Assembly: GCF_026340975.1 (NCBI RefSeq)
Contig: NZ_JAPEOS010000001.1
Location: forward strand, 4,869,001 to 4,933,000
Length of the DNA: 64,000 nt
Direction of reading: 5' to 3'
Source: Streptomyces sp. NBC_01214
GTDB taxonomy: Bacteria; Actinomycetota; Actinomycetes; Streptomycetales; Streptomycetaceae
Position 1 is the stretch's first letter; each line of letters starts with the position of its first letter. The position numbers were made by a program, and so were the translations under genes. The notes beneath the pieces were generated by a model that had not been told where the DNA came from, searched no databases, and saw only the letters and a program-made list of their open reading frames with translations. Positions 1-8,601 of this stretch are shown here, piece after piece.

Positions 1-121
1 CGCCGCTACGGACGACTCGTCCAGCACTCCGGAAACCTACATCGCCTCAACAGCCGTCACTCTCATGGCCCGCCGAACCGCCAGGAGACGCAAGGGCCCA
101 GGGCGGTTTCCCATGCGCTGA
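1..121 (+). mobile_element. IS5-like transposase C-terminal remnant
   Basis: The first 33 bases read RRYGRLVQHSG. After a +1 frame change the sequence continues as TYIASTAVTLMARR and a basic tail to a TGA at 119-121. This pattern (RRYxRLVQHS, then LMxRR) is the C-terminal end of IS5-family DDE transposases. The frameshift means it is dead. The rest of the element lies left of the window. Confidence 0.45.
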
Positions 122-204
122 CCAAGCACCTAGACGTGCTGTGACCGGAACCCATGCCAGGACGGGGGCTACCGGGGGTGGTCTGGCGGGCGGATGATCG
201 GGTC

Positions 205-645
205 ATGAGCCCGGCAATAGATCTGCAGGCAGAGTTCCGGACCGAGGCTGCAGTGGCGTTCTCGTTCCTACATGAGGAAGCGGGCTTCGCGCATCCAGAA
301 GCGACGGAAGTCCTGCCCTTCAGCGGTACTGCACTGTTCTTCCGCGGCCCTGGACTGGACGTGGAAGTACAGCTCTACGGCGGCCGAGAACCGGAGGTCG
401 TGACCAGCCTGGCCGTCGTCGGACCAGACGGCGTCAGGGGGCGGCGGGCTGAACTGGACGCGCTCTACGTCGCTGCCGGATGCGGGCCCGCCCAGGACGT
501 TCCCGGTCAAGCCCCGAACCGACGGTCGACCCTCAAACGGATTGGCCAGCATGCCACGGCACTGCGCCAACTCATGTCGCACCTCTCGGCCCCTGACCTC
601 AGCCAGTTGATCACCCGCCTCACCGAGCTGCCACGAGAAGAGTGA
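205..645 (+). CDS. hypothetical protein, 146 aa
   Basis: This is an open frame with normal Streptomyces codon bias. The ATG at 205 is preferred over the upstream in-frame ATG at 154 because residues before it (PGRGLPGVVWRADD) look like read-through intergenic sequence. No membrane segment or signal peptide is visible. The N-terminal two thirds look like a globular alpha/beta domain. The C-terminus (LKRIGQHATALRQLMSHL) is helical and amphipathic. I do not recognise the family. It stands alone between a transposase remnant and a degraded stretch, so context gives no hint of function. Confidence 0.5.
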   Translation: MSPAIDLQAEFRTEAAVAFSFLHEEAGFAHPEATEVLPFSGTALFFRGPGLDVEVQLYGGREPEVVTSLAVVGPDGVRGRRAELDALYVAAGCGPAQDVPGQAPNRRSTLKRIGQHATALRQLMSHLSAPDLSQLITRLTELPREE

Positions 646-849
646 CGTCAGGCTGTTTCCCTCGCAGAAGGTGACCTCTGGCTGCGTAGGTCAGAACCAG
701 GAACGGTTGTCGGTAGGTTCCGAGAACGTCCGTGGGCCGGCAGCCCTGAAAGTGTCGGCGAGAAGGAGGAACAGGCTGGCGCCCTTGTCTCGCGGGCTGG
801 GTGCCGGATCCCCGGACCGCCGGGTTCGTCCATGAGGAATGACCCCCTC

Positions 850-1070
850 ATGGACAGAGTTGTTGATCTTGATGAGGTGGTTGCAGTGCTGGCTGGGCCG
901 ACGTGGACTTCATCGCCGGCCTCGACGACGCGGGTTCCCTCCCGGGCTCGAACATCGCCTCAGCGTCGGACTTCGAGGCCCGATTGAATCAGTGGGTCGC
1001 TCGTGTCCCTTCGGGGTCTGCGGCGATGCTCAGTGAGTGCTGGTCCGTCTCAGTTCAGCTGGCAGGCTGA
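850..1070 (+). pseudogene. degraded hypothetical ORF with one frameshift
   Basis: An ATG at 850 reads MDRVVDLDEVVAVLAGP. After a frame change near 900 a second frame with coding-like bias reads DVDFIAGLDDAGSLPG and on to a TGA near 1069. The two halves join sensibly only if one frameshift is assumed. The family is not recognised. The rest of 646-1379 shows no supportable gene; 1190-1215 has a short GCGA-rich repeat. Confidence 0.22.
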
Positions 1071-1379
1071 TGTTCGGCCCGGGCCCGGGTGGTGGTGAGG
1101 CGTCGCAACGAAGGTAGCCGGCTAGCTCGCGCTGACCTGCGAGGACTGGATTGGATGAGACGGTTGCCGGGCGGCGATTTCCCTGTGCGTGATCTCTGGC
1201 GAGCGAGCGAGCTTGGTTGTTTGCTGGGTCCGCGAGTTGGCCGCGCTTCTTCTCGAATTCAGTCGCACCGGGTTCTCCTGCCGCGAGACGATCACGGCGG
1301 CAGGAGCAGGAGGTAAGGAGCCCAAGTAACCGGCCAGACAGCGAAGATCGCGGCGCGCTGTGAGTGCGGCAGCGCGGCG

Positions 1380-1736
1380 GTGCGGCAGGTGAACCAGTTC
1401 ATCAACCACGGTGAGTTGTGGTGGGATGCCGACCTCACTTGCGACAGCTGCGGCACCCATCTGTGCGAACACGCTGGGCAGGGGGCAGCTCCTGACGATG
1501 TGCGGGAGGCCCTGCTCGCGGCGCATGGCCCCGCCAGACTGCGGTTGGTCGAGCCGGTGTCGAGTCTCGTCCCGGCCCTGAAGGTCCTCCGCGAGGTCTC
1601 GGCTGTGTCGTTGTCGCAGGCCCGCGAGTTGGCCGAGAAGCTGAGCCACGACGGTGTGGTGGGCACGCTGTCGGAAATCGAGCTTCTGAAGACCCGGCTG
1701 CGACTCCGCGGGGTTCCAGTAGACATCGATAGGTAG
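1380..1736 (+). CDS. zinc-ribbon / L7/L12-like helical domain protein
   Basis: The 118-residue frame has a CDSCGTHLC cluster near its start, which looks like half of a zinc-binding site. Residues about 62-112 (LVPALKVLREVSAVSLSQAR onward) resemble the C-terminal fold of ribosomal protein L7/L12, found in several actinobacterial accessory proteins. The frame stays open upstream to a TAA at 1314-1316 and encodes RCECG just before the GTG at 1380, which would complete a four-cysteine site. A good Shine-Dalgarno (AGGAGG) sits at 1308-1313, but the codon where a start would be expected is GTA (1329). The original start may therefore have been lost by mutation. Cellular role unknown. Confidence 0.5.
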   Translation: MRQVNQFINHGELWWDADLTCDSCGTHLCEHAGQGAAPDDVREALLAAHGPARLRLVEPVSSLVPALKVLREVSAVSLSQARELAEKLSHDGVVGTLSEIELLKTRLRLRGVPVDIDR

Positions 1737-1797
1737 CTCTTCAGCTGCTTCGGGCAGGCTCTGCCGCGTCGAGCTGATACCAGTCCTGGGTGAGCAT

Positions 1798-2215
1798 CTA
1801 GGACCGGTGGTCCAGGAAGATCGCGGCGAGGCCGTTCGGCTGCTCTCGAACCGCGAAAGACTCGCCGAGAAGTTGGTAGAGCGTGATCACCGCTGCGGCG
1901 TCGGACTGCTTGGTGAGCGGGTGAGTCCAACCCCCTGGAGCGAGGTGGCGGACGATGAGGGGCCAGGTCAGGTCATGACCTCGGCCCAGACGGACCGAGG
2001 GAAAACGGTCGTCGAGGAGAAGGAGCCGTCGAGGCCGTGCCGGGCGGGCTCACCACGAACCGCGGTCAGCAGCGCCCGGTAGTGCTGGAGCACGTTGGTG
2101 TGAAAGGCCTGCTGGGTAGCGGCGTACTCGTCGAGGATGACATCGACGGCAGGGTCGACAGGGCCGACGCGTTCTTTGGCCCGACCCTCGATGGCCGTGC
2201 GTCCGTTGCGCGGCG
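1798..2215 (-). pseudogene. broken hypothetical gene, two frames
   Basis: Two minus-strand segments with coding-like bias appear to belong together. One spans about 2200 to 1968 and includes VDVILDEYAATQQAFHTNVL. The other spans about 1965 to the TAG at 1798-1800 and includes AAVITLYQLLGESFAVREQ. They are in different frames, so at least one frameshift is needed near 1967. The family is not recognised. Confidence 0.28.
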
Positions 2216-2221
2216 GAGGAG

Positions 2222-2632
2222 TTGGTGAAGCGAGGGTTCTTGGAAGTCCCGGCGGATCGCCGCGAAGAGCGCGGTCGGGGTGCGGCTGTGGAACGGGACG
2301 TAGCGGTCGCTGCGGAGTTCGGGGTGAGTCAGCGGTCTGTGGAGCGCTACCGCAAGGGTGACCGGAAGACCGCGCCCAAGGCCATGGCGGACCGCATCGA
2401 CGACACGGCCCTACGGGCCCCATGGCAGCCCGTGGTACGCGGCCGCCGCCGGAAACAGGCCGCCGGCACCGGGATCAGGGTGGAGACGCGGGCCCGGTTC
2501 GGCTGCACCGCACCGGCAGGCCCCGCCGATCGACGCCGCAGAGCTGACGTCCGCTACCGGTGACGTTCTGAACCCCTGGCCGAACGGCTGCGCTTCGACC
2601 TGGATACGGCCGCCTCTTCCACGGCCCCGTGA
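2222..2632 (+). pseudogene. tpg-like telomere terminal protein remnant (copy 1)
   Basis: The reading frame contains EFGVSQRSVERYRKGDRKT, then MADRID, then a WQP box, then VETRARFGCTAPAG. This helix-turn-helix followed by W-Q-P and ETRARFG(F/Y) is the signature of Tpg, the protein covalently attached to telomere ends of linear Streptomyces replicons. After about 2555 the homology (PLAERLRFDL) shifts frame and ends at a TGA at 2630-2632. The N-terminus is also abnormal. Two further decayed copies lie at 14841-15414 and 31172-31508. Confidence 0.65.
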
Positions 2633-2922
2633 ACCGATACGGACCGGTTCGTACTCGTGTTTCACGCTCGGGTGGCCCGGCGACGTCACCGCGAGCACCA
2701 CCCACATCCACACGGTGCTGGACGTCCTGCCGCCGGAGAAGCACTCCTGGGCTTCGTTCACTGCTAGGAACCGCGTTTGTCGACCGGTTCGGAGGCAGTT
2801 GGTGATCAGCAGAGGTACGGATGTCGGGGCCGAGTTGGGGCACCGCCCCGCCTCAAGGCTCGGTGACGGTTGCTGGAGAGCCCGATGGCCTGAGCGATGC
2901 GGGCTTCGGCGAGAATGGCCAG

Positions 2923-3630
2923 ATGGATCATCGTTTCGTCGGTATTCCGGAGCTGGCTGACGTTCCGCGCGTTGCGGTCGTCATCGATGTGATGCGGGCC
3001 TTCACCGTGGCTGCCTGGGCGTTCTCTCGCGGTGCCGAGAAGATCGTCCTGGCATCTTCCGACACTGAGGCACTGGCCCTGAAGGAGAGCCGCTCCGGTT
3101 GGCTGGCTCTGAAGGACGGTGCCCCGGCAGCGGGCTTCGACACGGTGAACTCACCCGGTCTGATCAGGACGCTCGATCTGACCGGTCGTACGGTGGTGCA
3201 GAAGACGACGGCCGGAACCGTCGGCGCGCTGGCTGTCGCGAGCGCGCCGCTGGTCTTGTGCGCGAGTTTCGTAGTGGCCGGCGCGACAGCGCGGTTCCTG
3301 AAGACTGACGGTTCCGGGCCGGTGACGTTCGTGGTCACCGGCGAGGACGGCCAGGCCGCTGAGGATCTGGCCTGCGCGGAATACATCAGTCAGCATGTTG
3401 CCGGAGGCGATGCCGAGGTGGCCCCGTACCTCCAACGCGCGAAGGCTTCCCAGGCAGCCGCCGACCTTGGCGAAGGAGTGCGACGCGGATACCAGGGTGT
3501 TCATCCCGATGATGTCGACCTGTGCCTGGAGGCGGACAGGTTCTCCTTCGCGATGGTCGCTCGCCAGGAAGACTCCCTGACCGTGCTGCGTCCCGTCGCA
3601 CCGCCCGACGAGTCAGCCGAGACCCGCTGA
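2923..3630 (+). CDS. ComB-family 2-phosphosulfolactate phosphatase-like protein
   Basis: A 235-residue protein from the ATG at 2923. The frame is open further up, but homology begins here. Recognisable ComB-type segments are VVIDVMRAFTVAAWAF, LALKDGAPAAGFDTVNSPG, GRTVVQKTTAGTVGAL and CASFVVAGATA. In coenzyme M-producing archaea ComB dephosphorylates 2-phosphosulfolactate. Actinobacterial members of this family have no established substrate, so only the family is assigned. It is cytosolic with no signal peptide. Upstream 2633-2922 and downstream 3631-3892 hold nothing recognisable except a triple ACGGGGCG repeat near 3830. Confidence 0.75.
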   Translation: MDHRFVGIPELADVPRVAVVIDVMRAFTVAAWAFSRGAEKIVLASSDTEALALKESRSGWLALKDGAPAAGFDTVNSPGLIRTLDLTGRTVVQKTTAGTVGALAVASAPLVLCASFVVAGATARFLKTDGSGPVTFVVTGEDGQAAEDLACAEYISQHVAGGDAEVAPYLQRAKASQAAADLGEGVRRGYQGVHPDDVDLCLEADRFSFAMVARQEDSLTVLRPVAPPDESAETR

Positions 3631-3892
3631 CCTGCTGCCACTGTTGGGGGCATCCCGCTGGGCCGGGCCGCTCAGGTCCGGCGCGGGTGGTGGCGAGGCG
3701 GTAGACACCTCACGGTGCCAAGCGGTCAAGCCGGGGCCGCGAGAGGCCGCTGTAGCCTTCTGGCTGTTCGATTTCAGACTCCGCGACTGCGTGAGCTTGG
3801 CTTGCAGATTCCCGATTTACGGGGCGTTACGGGGCGGTACGGGGCGGGTAACCAGCCGTGATGCGGTTTGGCGCTCGCCCGAATCTCGTGGT

Positions 3893-4234
3893 TCAGCTCT
3901 TTCGGGCCAACGGTTGCCCGGCGAAGCTCACCCCTTCCAGGCCATGGGCCATGAGGTTCCGAATGTTGCCGTGGTCAGTGTCGTTCGGCGTCGCCAGCAC
4001 ACTGCGATAGTGCTCACCGAACGCCAGCAGCGCTTCATGGTCGCTCAGCCCTTCCAGCAGGGCCAGCCCCAGCGTCTTGCAGGAACCCTCGTTCTCACCT
4101 GCGGCATTTTCCAGTTCCCCGTTGCGGAACGCCTGCGGCTGGTATGCGTAATGCGCGGTGATGAAGGCCAAGGTGTCGGCGAACTCGTGCTCACCTGACG
4201 CAAGGCTTGCCCGCAGCGAGTTCAGATCAGTCAT
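3893..4234 (-). CDS. HopJ-family protein
   Basis: A 113-residue cytosolic protein. The diagnostic central pattern is ITAHYAYQPQAFRNGELENA, followed by a GSCK segment, an LGLALLEGLS helix and a DHGNIRNLMAHG motif. This matches the HopJ family, named after a Pseudomonas syringae type III effector but widespread as a small housekeeping-like protein in gammaproteobacteria. The start is supported by AGGGGA six bases before the ATG. There is no secretion system nearby, so an effector role is unlikely. Such proteins are rare in Streptomyces in my knowledge, so transfer from a proteobacterium is plausible. Confidence 0.75.
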   Translation of the reverse strand: MTDLNSLRASLASGEHEFADTLAFITAHYAYQPQAFRNGELENAAGENEGSCKTLGLALLEGLSDHEALLAFGEHYRSVLATPNDTDHGNIRNLMAHGLEGVSFAGQPLARKS

Positions 4235-4714
4235 GGTGGTTCCCCTGGGTTGAACAGACGAGCCGATTGCCGTCCGTGACCGGGGGACAATAGCTCCTTC
4301 AGGCCATCCGGTAGGAATCGGGCCACATGTCGGAACGAGCGGCGTCTCCGCAGGTCACGATGCGCGTCTGGCTGACCCGTCGAGAGCCGTTTCGGTCGGG
4401 GCGATCGATCTCGAGGGTGATGCTGATCAGCAGGCCGCTGCCGTTCCCGCCCTGTGCGGCAGGGCGGCTCGGTTGCGTTTGCCGCCTACGTGGAGGCCGT
4501 GACCACTGCCCCGGCGTCGGCGGCGTCGGCCGAGTGCTGCGGCGACGGGACCACCCCGCTCGGTGACCGACGAGTGATACATCGAAGCCCCGCGGCGAGG
4601 CGGTGGTGCAAGGCGCCACAGCACGCCAGAGCACGCCAGAGCACACCACAGCAGCGCGACCCCCATGGGTGAGGGTGGGTACCGGCCGTGCTCAGCGAGG
4701 CGGCTCGCCCGGGG
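4235..4714. other. intergenic stretch without a supportable gene
   Basis: Several frames are open only because of high GC content, and none shows a family motif. A 10-base unit (ACGCCAGAGC) is repeated about twice near 4622-4645 within a longer CA/GC-rich simple sequence. Confidence 0.4.
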
Positions 4715-5665
4715 CTATCCGGGGACGGCAGCGGGGTCGACACCGGTCAGGTCGCAGCTCGTGTCCCATAGCCGTGCCGCGAAGGAGGGGTCGGCAAGGT
4801 GGTTCCACACCCGTTCACGTCGTGGCTCGCCCCGCAGGCCGAAGACGCGCGGTCCCCACAGCTGGCCTCCACATACAGCCGGGTCGAGCACCGCCCGGAC
4901 CGCGGGCCACGCCCCGGCATGCTTGCCTTGCACGAGGAGGGCCGCAGGTGCCGCCCTCAGCCGGGCGCCGGTGGTTCGCACATGGACCGGCGACCGTGAC
5001 GGGGTGAGGGAGTCCAGCGCGCCGCCGGGATGGACCACCACGCTCGTCACTGTGCTGCCGGCAGCGCGCAGACGTCGGTCGAGTTCGACGCCGAAGTACA
5101 TCTGGGCCAATTTGGAGCGTCCGTAGGTGCGCTTGGGCCGGTAGTCCTTCCGGGACTGCAGGTCGTCCAGGTCGAGCCGTTCGGACTTCGCCGCGAAGCT
5201 GCCCGTGGTCACGACGAGGGCCGCCGGCGCAGCCGACAGCAGCGGCATCAGCCACCGCGTCAAGGCGAAGTGCCCGAGGTGGTTCGTGCCGAACATGAGC
5301 TCGTGGCCGTCCTCGGTCTCCTTGCGCGGCGGGTCGTCGAGCGCGACTCCGGCGTTGTGGACTACCGCGTCGAGGCGTTCCACCCCTACTGATTCCACCG
5401 TTGTTTCGAGCGACGAGAGGTCGGCGAGGTCCAGCCGCACGGTCCGCACCCGTGCGCCGGGGACGCGTGCACGGATCGAGGCCTTGGCAGCTTCGGCCTT
5501 GGCCGGATTCCGGCTGCCGAGTACGACGGTGGCTCCGGTTGCCGACAGCTGCTCCGCGACGAAGTACCCGATGCCGGCGTTGCCGCCGGTGACCAGGAAG
5601 ACGCTGCCATCGGCACGCGGCAGCCGTTGGACATCCCAAGGCGGGGCGGAGAATGCGGACGACAT
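4715..5665 (-). CDS. short-chain dehydrogenase/reductase, retinol-dehydrogenase-like
   Basis: A 316-residue protein with the SDR cofactor motif TGGNAGIG, the NAGV strand after beta-4, a catalytic serine in VVTTGSFAAKS, and the YGRSK catalytic Tyr/Lys pair. The NxxG and HPGG elements are in place. Length and motif order fit the WWOX/retinol-dehydrogenase branch of classical SDRs, which use NAD(P)H to reduce or oxidise alcohols and ketones. Substrate is unknown. A GTG six bases upstream of the ATG (5671) is an equally good start, with AAGGGAG four bases before it. It stands alone. Confidence 0.85.
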   Translation of the reverse strand: MSSAFSAPPWDVQRLPRADGSVFLVTGGNAGIGYFVAEQLSATGATVVLGSRNPAKAEAAKASIRARVPGARVRTVRLDLADLSSLETTVESVGVERLDAVVHNAGVALDDPPRKETEDGHELMFGTNHLGHFALTRWLMPLLSAAPAALVVTTGSFAAKSERLDLDDLQSRKDYRPKRTYGRSKLAQMYFGVELDRRLRAAGSTVTSVVVHPGGALDSLTPSRSPVHVRTTGARLRAAPAALLVQGKHAGAWPAVRAVLDPAVCGGQLWGPRVFGLRGEPRRERVWNHLADPSFAARLWDTSCDLTGVDPAAVPG

Positions 5666-6114
5666 GGCCACGGGGCTCCCTTGCTGGTGAAGGCGGCTGC
5701 GTCTGTTCCTTCGGCAACCAGGCACCCACGGTTCCAGCGGCCACCGACACATCACCCATGGAGTGCCGACAGCCCCGCCAGGCGGCCGATATTCCGCCCA
5801 CAGGGCGCGGGCCCGTGGTTGCGCTGTGCGGGTGAGCATTGCGTCGGCCGACCGGAGCGCTCAAAGGCCGACCGGGACACTCGCCGACTGGGACACTCAG
5901 GCACCCGAAGTCGCGAAACAAGCTGAGAGTTCGCCCACCTCAGGCCCGCCCCGCCTACGCCGGCCGGCCAGCTCGTCGACCGGGCGAGGACTTTCGGCTA
6001 ACGGTCAAGCCTGTCAGCCGGCACAAGAACACCTCTGCGGCATGGCGCATGCACGTACGCCGCCACGCCCGCGCCTACGAATGGCTCGACAGACTCGGCT
6101 GACCGTTCGGTCTG
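5666..6114. other. intergenic stretch, possible transposase scrap
   Basis: No convincing gene. A plus-strand frame ending at 6102 reads SRHKNTSAAWRMHVRRHARA and could be the tail of a transposase, but I cannot assign it. The upstream part is GC-rich without motifs. Confidence 0.3.
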
Positions 6115-6606
6115 TCAGGTGTCGTACTCGCCGTTCCACGGTGCCGAGAAGCCCAACCGATCCGGATGGAGCTCAGCCCAGTCGTGCTCGCCGTCCTCGT
6201 CGTCGGCACGGCACTCCGTGATGAGGCCGAAGACCACACCATCAACGGTGAGCCGGAACGGCTGGATCGCGATGTCGCAGTACTCACGCTCCGCGAGGCC
6301 GGAGAGGATGGCAACCAGCCGGGCTTCCGCGCGGGCAACCACGGAACGTTCGTCATACGGACGCTTCATCTGCTCTGCCCAAGTACCGGCGCACCAGATG
6401 TCGGACTCCAGGCGGTGCCCGTCGTGGTCGAACTTGTGCAGCACGACGAAGAGCCGCTTCTGCTCCTCCCAGCCGTCACCCATCACGAACCCGTCTGGGA
6501 ACGCATAGGTGACCGTAGCCAGGAACTGGCCGCCGCTGAACCGGCCGATGGTGCTCGTTCGGTGGCCCGGCTCATGGGTGATGGGGATGATCTCAGGGAC
6601 AGCCAT
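6115..6606 (-). CDS. conserved actinobacterial protein (HycA-annotated family)
   Basis: A 163-residue cytosolic protein with AAGG seven bases before the ATG at 6606. Conserved-looking blocks are TVTYAFPDGFV, SDIWCAGTWAEQ, IAIQPFRLTVDGVVFGLI and the ending GFSAPWNGEYDT. Proteins of this kind in Streptomyces are commonly labelled formate hydrogenlyase regulatory protein HycA. There is no formate hydrogenlyase here, so I regard that name as uninformative. The abundance of such small proteins next to toxin-immunity families suggests, but does not show, an immunity-like role. Confidence 0.6.
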   Translation of the reverse strand: MAVPEIIPITHEPGHRTSTIGRFSGGQFLATVTYAFPDGFVMGDGWEEQKRLFVVLHKFDHDGHRLESDIWCAGTWAEQMKRPYDERSVVARAEARLVAILSGLAEREYCDIAIQPFRLTVDGVVFGLITECRADDEDGEHDWAELHPDRLGFSAPWNGEYDT

Positions 6607-6809
6607 GCCCGCACCTTAAACACCAGATGAGCCGTGCCTCTCACTGGGTCCGAGATCGGAACCAGGCACTTACCTTGTCGTTCAACCTCACGACCGTTCG
6701 CGCTTACTGTAGACGCGTGAACGACATCAACACCGAAACCCTTGGGTGGGACCTCATCGGCTGGGATGGCGACGAGCGAGCCGCTGGCGGATTCCTCCTA
6801 TCCGTCTGA

Positions 6810-8200
6810 GCTTGGCGACCCGCCAGTGAGTCGGGGCTTCGTGCCGACTTCGTGGTGTGCGGGTCGGGTGCAGGATCCGCCGGTCGCCCAGGACGCGTTC
6901 GGCGTCGTACCGGGGAGCCGGTCGCCGGTTCTTCGAGCCAGGAGGCGGCCGGGGCCTGGCCGGGTGGGTATCGGCGCACTGGCTGGCGTGCGTGCCCGTC
7001 ATCGCGTGCGGGTTCCTGAACCCGCGGCGGACCCGTGCGGGGGTGAGTCTGTTCGGTTCCGCCGGTCGCTCCCGGGGTCGGCGCAAGTCCCGCGTGAGGG
7101 GTCGGGCGAGGCGGAGTTGGGCGTGTGCGGCCGGAACGAGCCAGGTTCAGCGGTCGGCCGCGCCGGAGTCCCGGCGCTTGGCCGGGTCCACCCGAGGATC
7201 TGCTTGTGGAGCCGGCAGGTGTGCTCCACGTCGAAGCGGCGGAGGAACGCTTGCCGGCAGCGGTCGACATCCTTGGGCCGGCGCCGATGCCCGACCATCA
7301 AAGCCAAACGGGCCTTATGGCCACGCCGCTGGGTAGCCCCTCGATCGACCGTCAGGCGGACCACGGTGCACCCGGTGACCGGCAGCGGGCCCTCGTGGTC
7401 CAGCAGCCTCGCCGCCCAGCGCGTCAGCCGGAGATGGAGCCGGCTCCACGCCGGCGCGGGCGCCGTCCCGTACCGGTCGGTGTGGGTCAACGGTCACCCC
7501 GGTGACCTCACCCCAGCCCTCGGGCCGTCCGAAGACGAACTCACCGCCGTGCTTGGGCGAGCGTCCGTCCCTGCGGCGGCGGGAGGAGGTGGGCGATGTG
7601 GGGCGCGTCGCCGCCGGCATCGAGGACGGCCAAGATGTTCGGCGCCTCTGCCTGCCACTGGTCGGCTTCGACGAGGCGTTCGACAACGTCACGGACCTGG
7701 TCGGCGGAGACCACGGCCAGGTCCGCGCCGGGCTCCAGCCGCATTGCGTCCAGCAGGACCGTTCATGAGGTCCGGCCGGTCTCCAGCGCGGCGACCGACC
7801 GAGTCGGGCCAGCCGGGCACCACCTGGCCCTTCCCCAGGCGCCGGCCGAACATGTGGCAGAAGGAGCGATCAGAGCAGGTGTTTGCATCTGGCCGGAGCC
7901 ACGGGGACACGTCCACGGCCAACACCAGACGGCCGTCGCTCGCCCGGGGCAACGGCAGACCCGCCAACGCACCACGTGGCCGGGCGAGTTCGATCCGGCC
8001 CCGGTTGGTCCCGGAGTACAAGGCGAGGTGCCCTCGTCGGTGTTCCGGCGCGGGCGGCAGGTCCACGAGGGTGCGGACCGGTCGGTCGGTGCACAGCTGC
8101 GCGTCAGACAAGTCGTACAGGACGTCCGCCCGCGACGTCAGGCGCGCGTACGGCTCCGAGCGGAACTCCGACACCGGCGCGAAGGCGTCTCGTTGGACTG
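6810..8200 (-). mobile_element. IS701-like DDE transposase, decayed (copy A)
   Basis: Read on the minus strand in shifting frames this carries the whole order of a Streptomyces DDE transposase. The N-terminus is SRADVLYDLSDAQLCTDRPV with LPLPRASDGRLVLAVDVSPW and CHMFGR. The middle is DQVRDVVERLVEADQWQ with VLDAGGD. The late part is DVDRCRQAFLRRFDVEHT, then LTPARVRRGFRN and PGSKNRRPAPRYD. Several frameshifts and substitutions make it inactive. The same order, better preserved, is at 18053-19531, and a C-terminal piece is at 20411-20670. Family name is tentative. Confidence 0.7.
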
Positions 8201-8289
8201 GAATGGGGCCCGGGCTTCGAGCCTCGTTCGACGTCCGTGGTGGAACGACAAGCTCACCCGGCATGCGCTACCGGACCTCGGCGTGCCGG

Positions 8290-8560
8290 TCAGTCGAACG
8301 GTCGCGACTCTGCCTGCCCGTTGTGCGCTCCCCTGACCGCCTCACCTCCGTCGGCGAGCATCACCACCAGGTCCACCGTGACGCGGCCCGCGTCGTGCCC
8401 GGTCCCGTACGTCGTGCGTCCTGCGTCGAAGCCGGTGCAGAGCGTTATTGAAATCGCTGCCCAGCGTGGTGGCGCCGGCCGGATCCGCGAGCAGACGTGA
8501 GCCGGCGTGGTTGACCACCCCGTGCCCGGCGGCGCTGACAACGCACTGCGAAAAACTTGT
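8290..8560 (-). mobile_element. IS1380-family transposase N-terminal remnant
   Basis: The minus strand reads VVNHAGSRLLADPAG, and after one frame change HDAGRVTVDLVVMLADGGEA, ending at a TGA at 8290. The sequence (V)SHAGxRLLADLA followed by GRVxxDLAVMLADGGEAI is typical of the N-terminal region of IS1380-family transposases. The remaining 300-plus residues are absent. It abuts copy A of the IS701-like remnant. Confidence 0.6.
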
Positions 8561-8601
8561 TGGCCGGCATGGCTGGGCGATGCCACAGTCTGGCTGTGAC
8601 C

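Noticed and set aside
6742..8451. 569-codon plus-strand frame
   Set aside because: Opposite strand of the decayed IS701-like transposase; open only because of GC bias.
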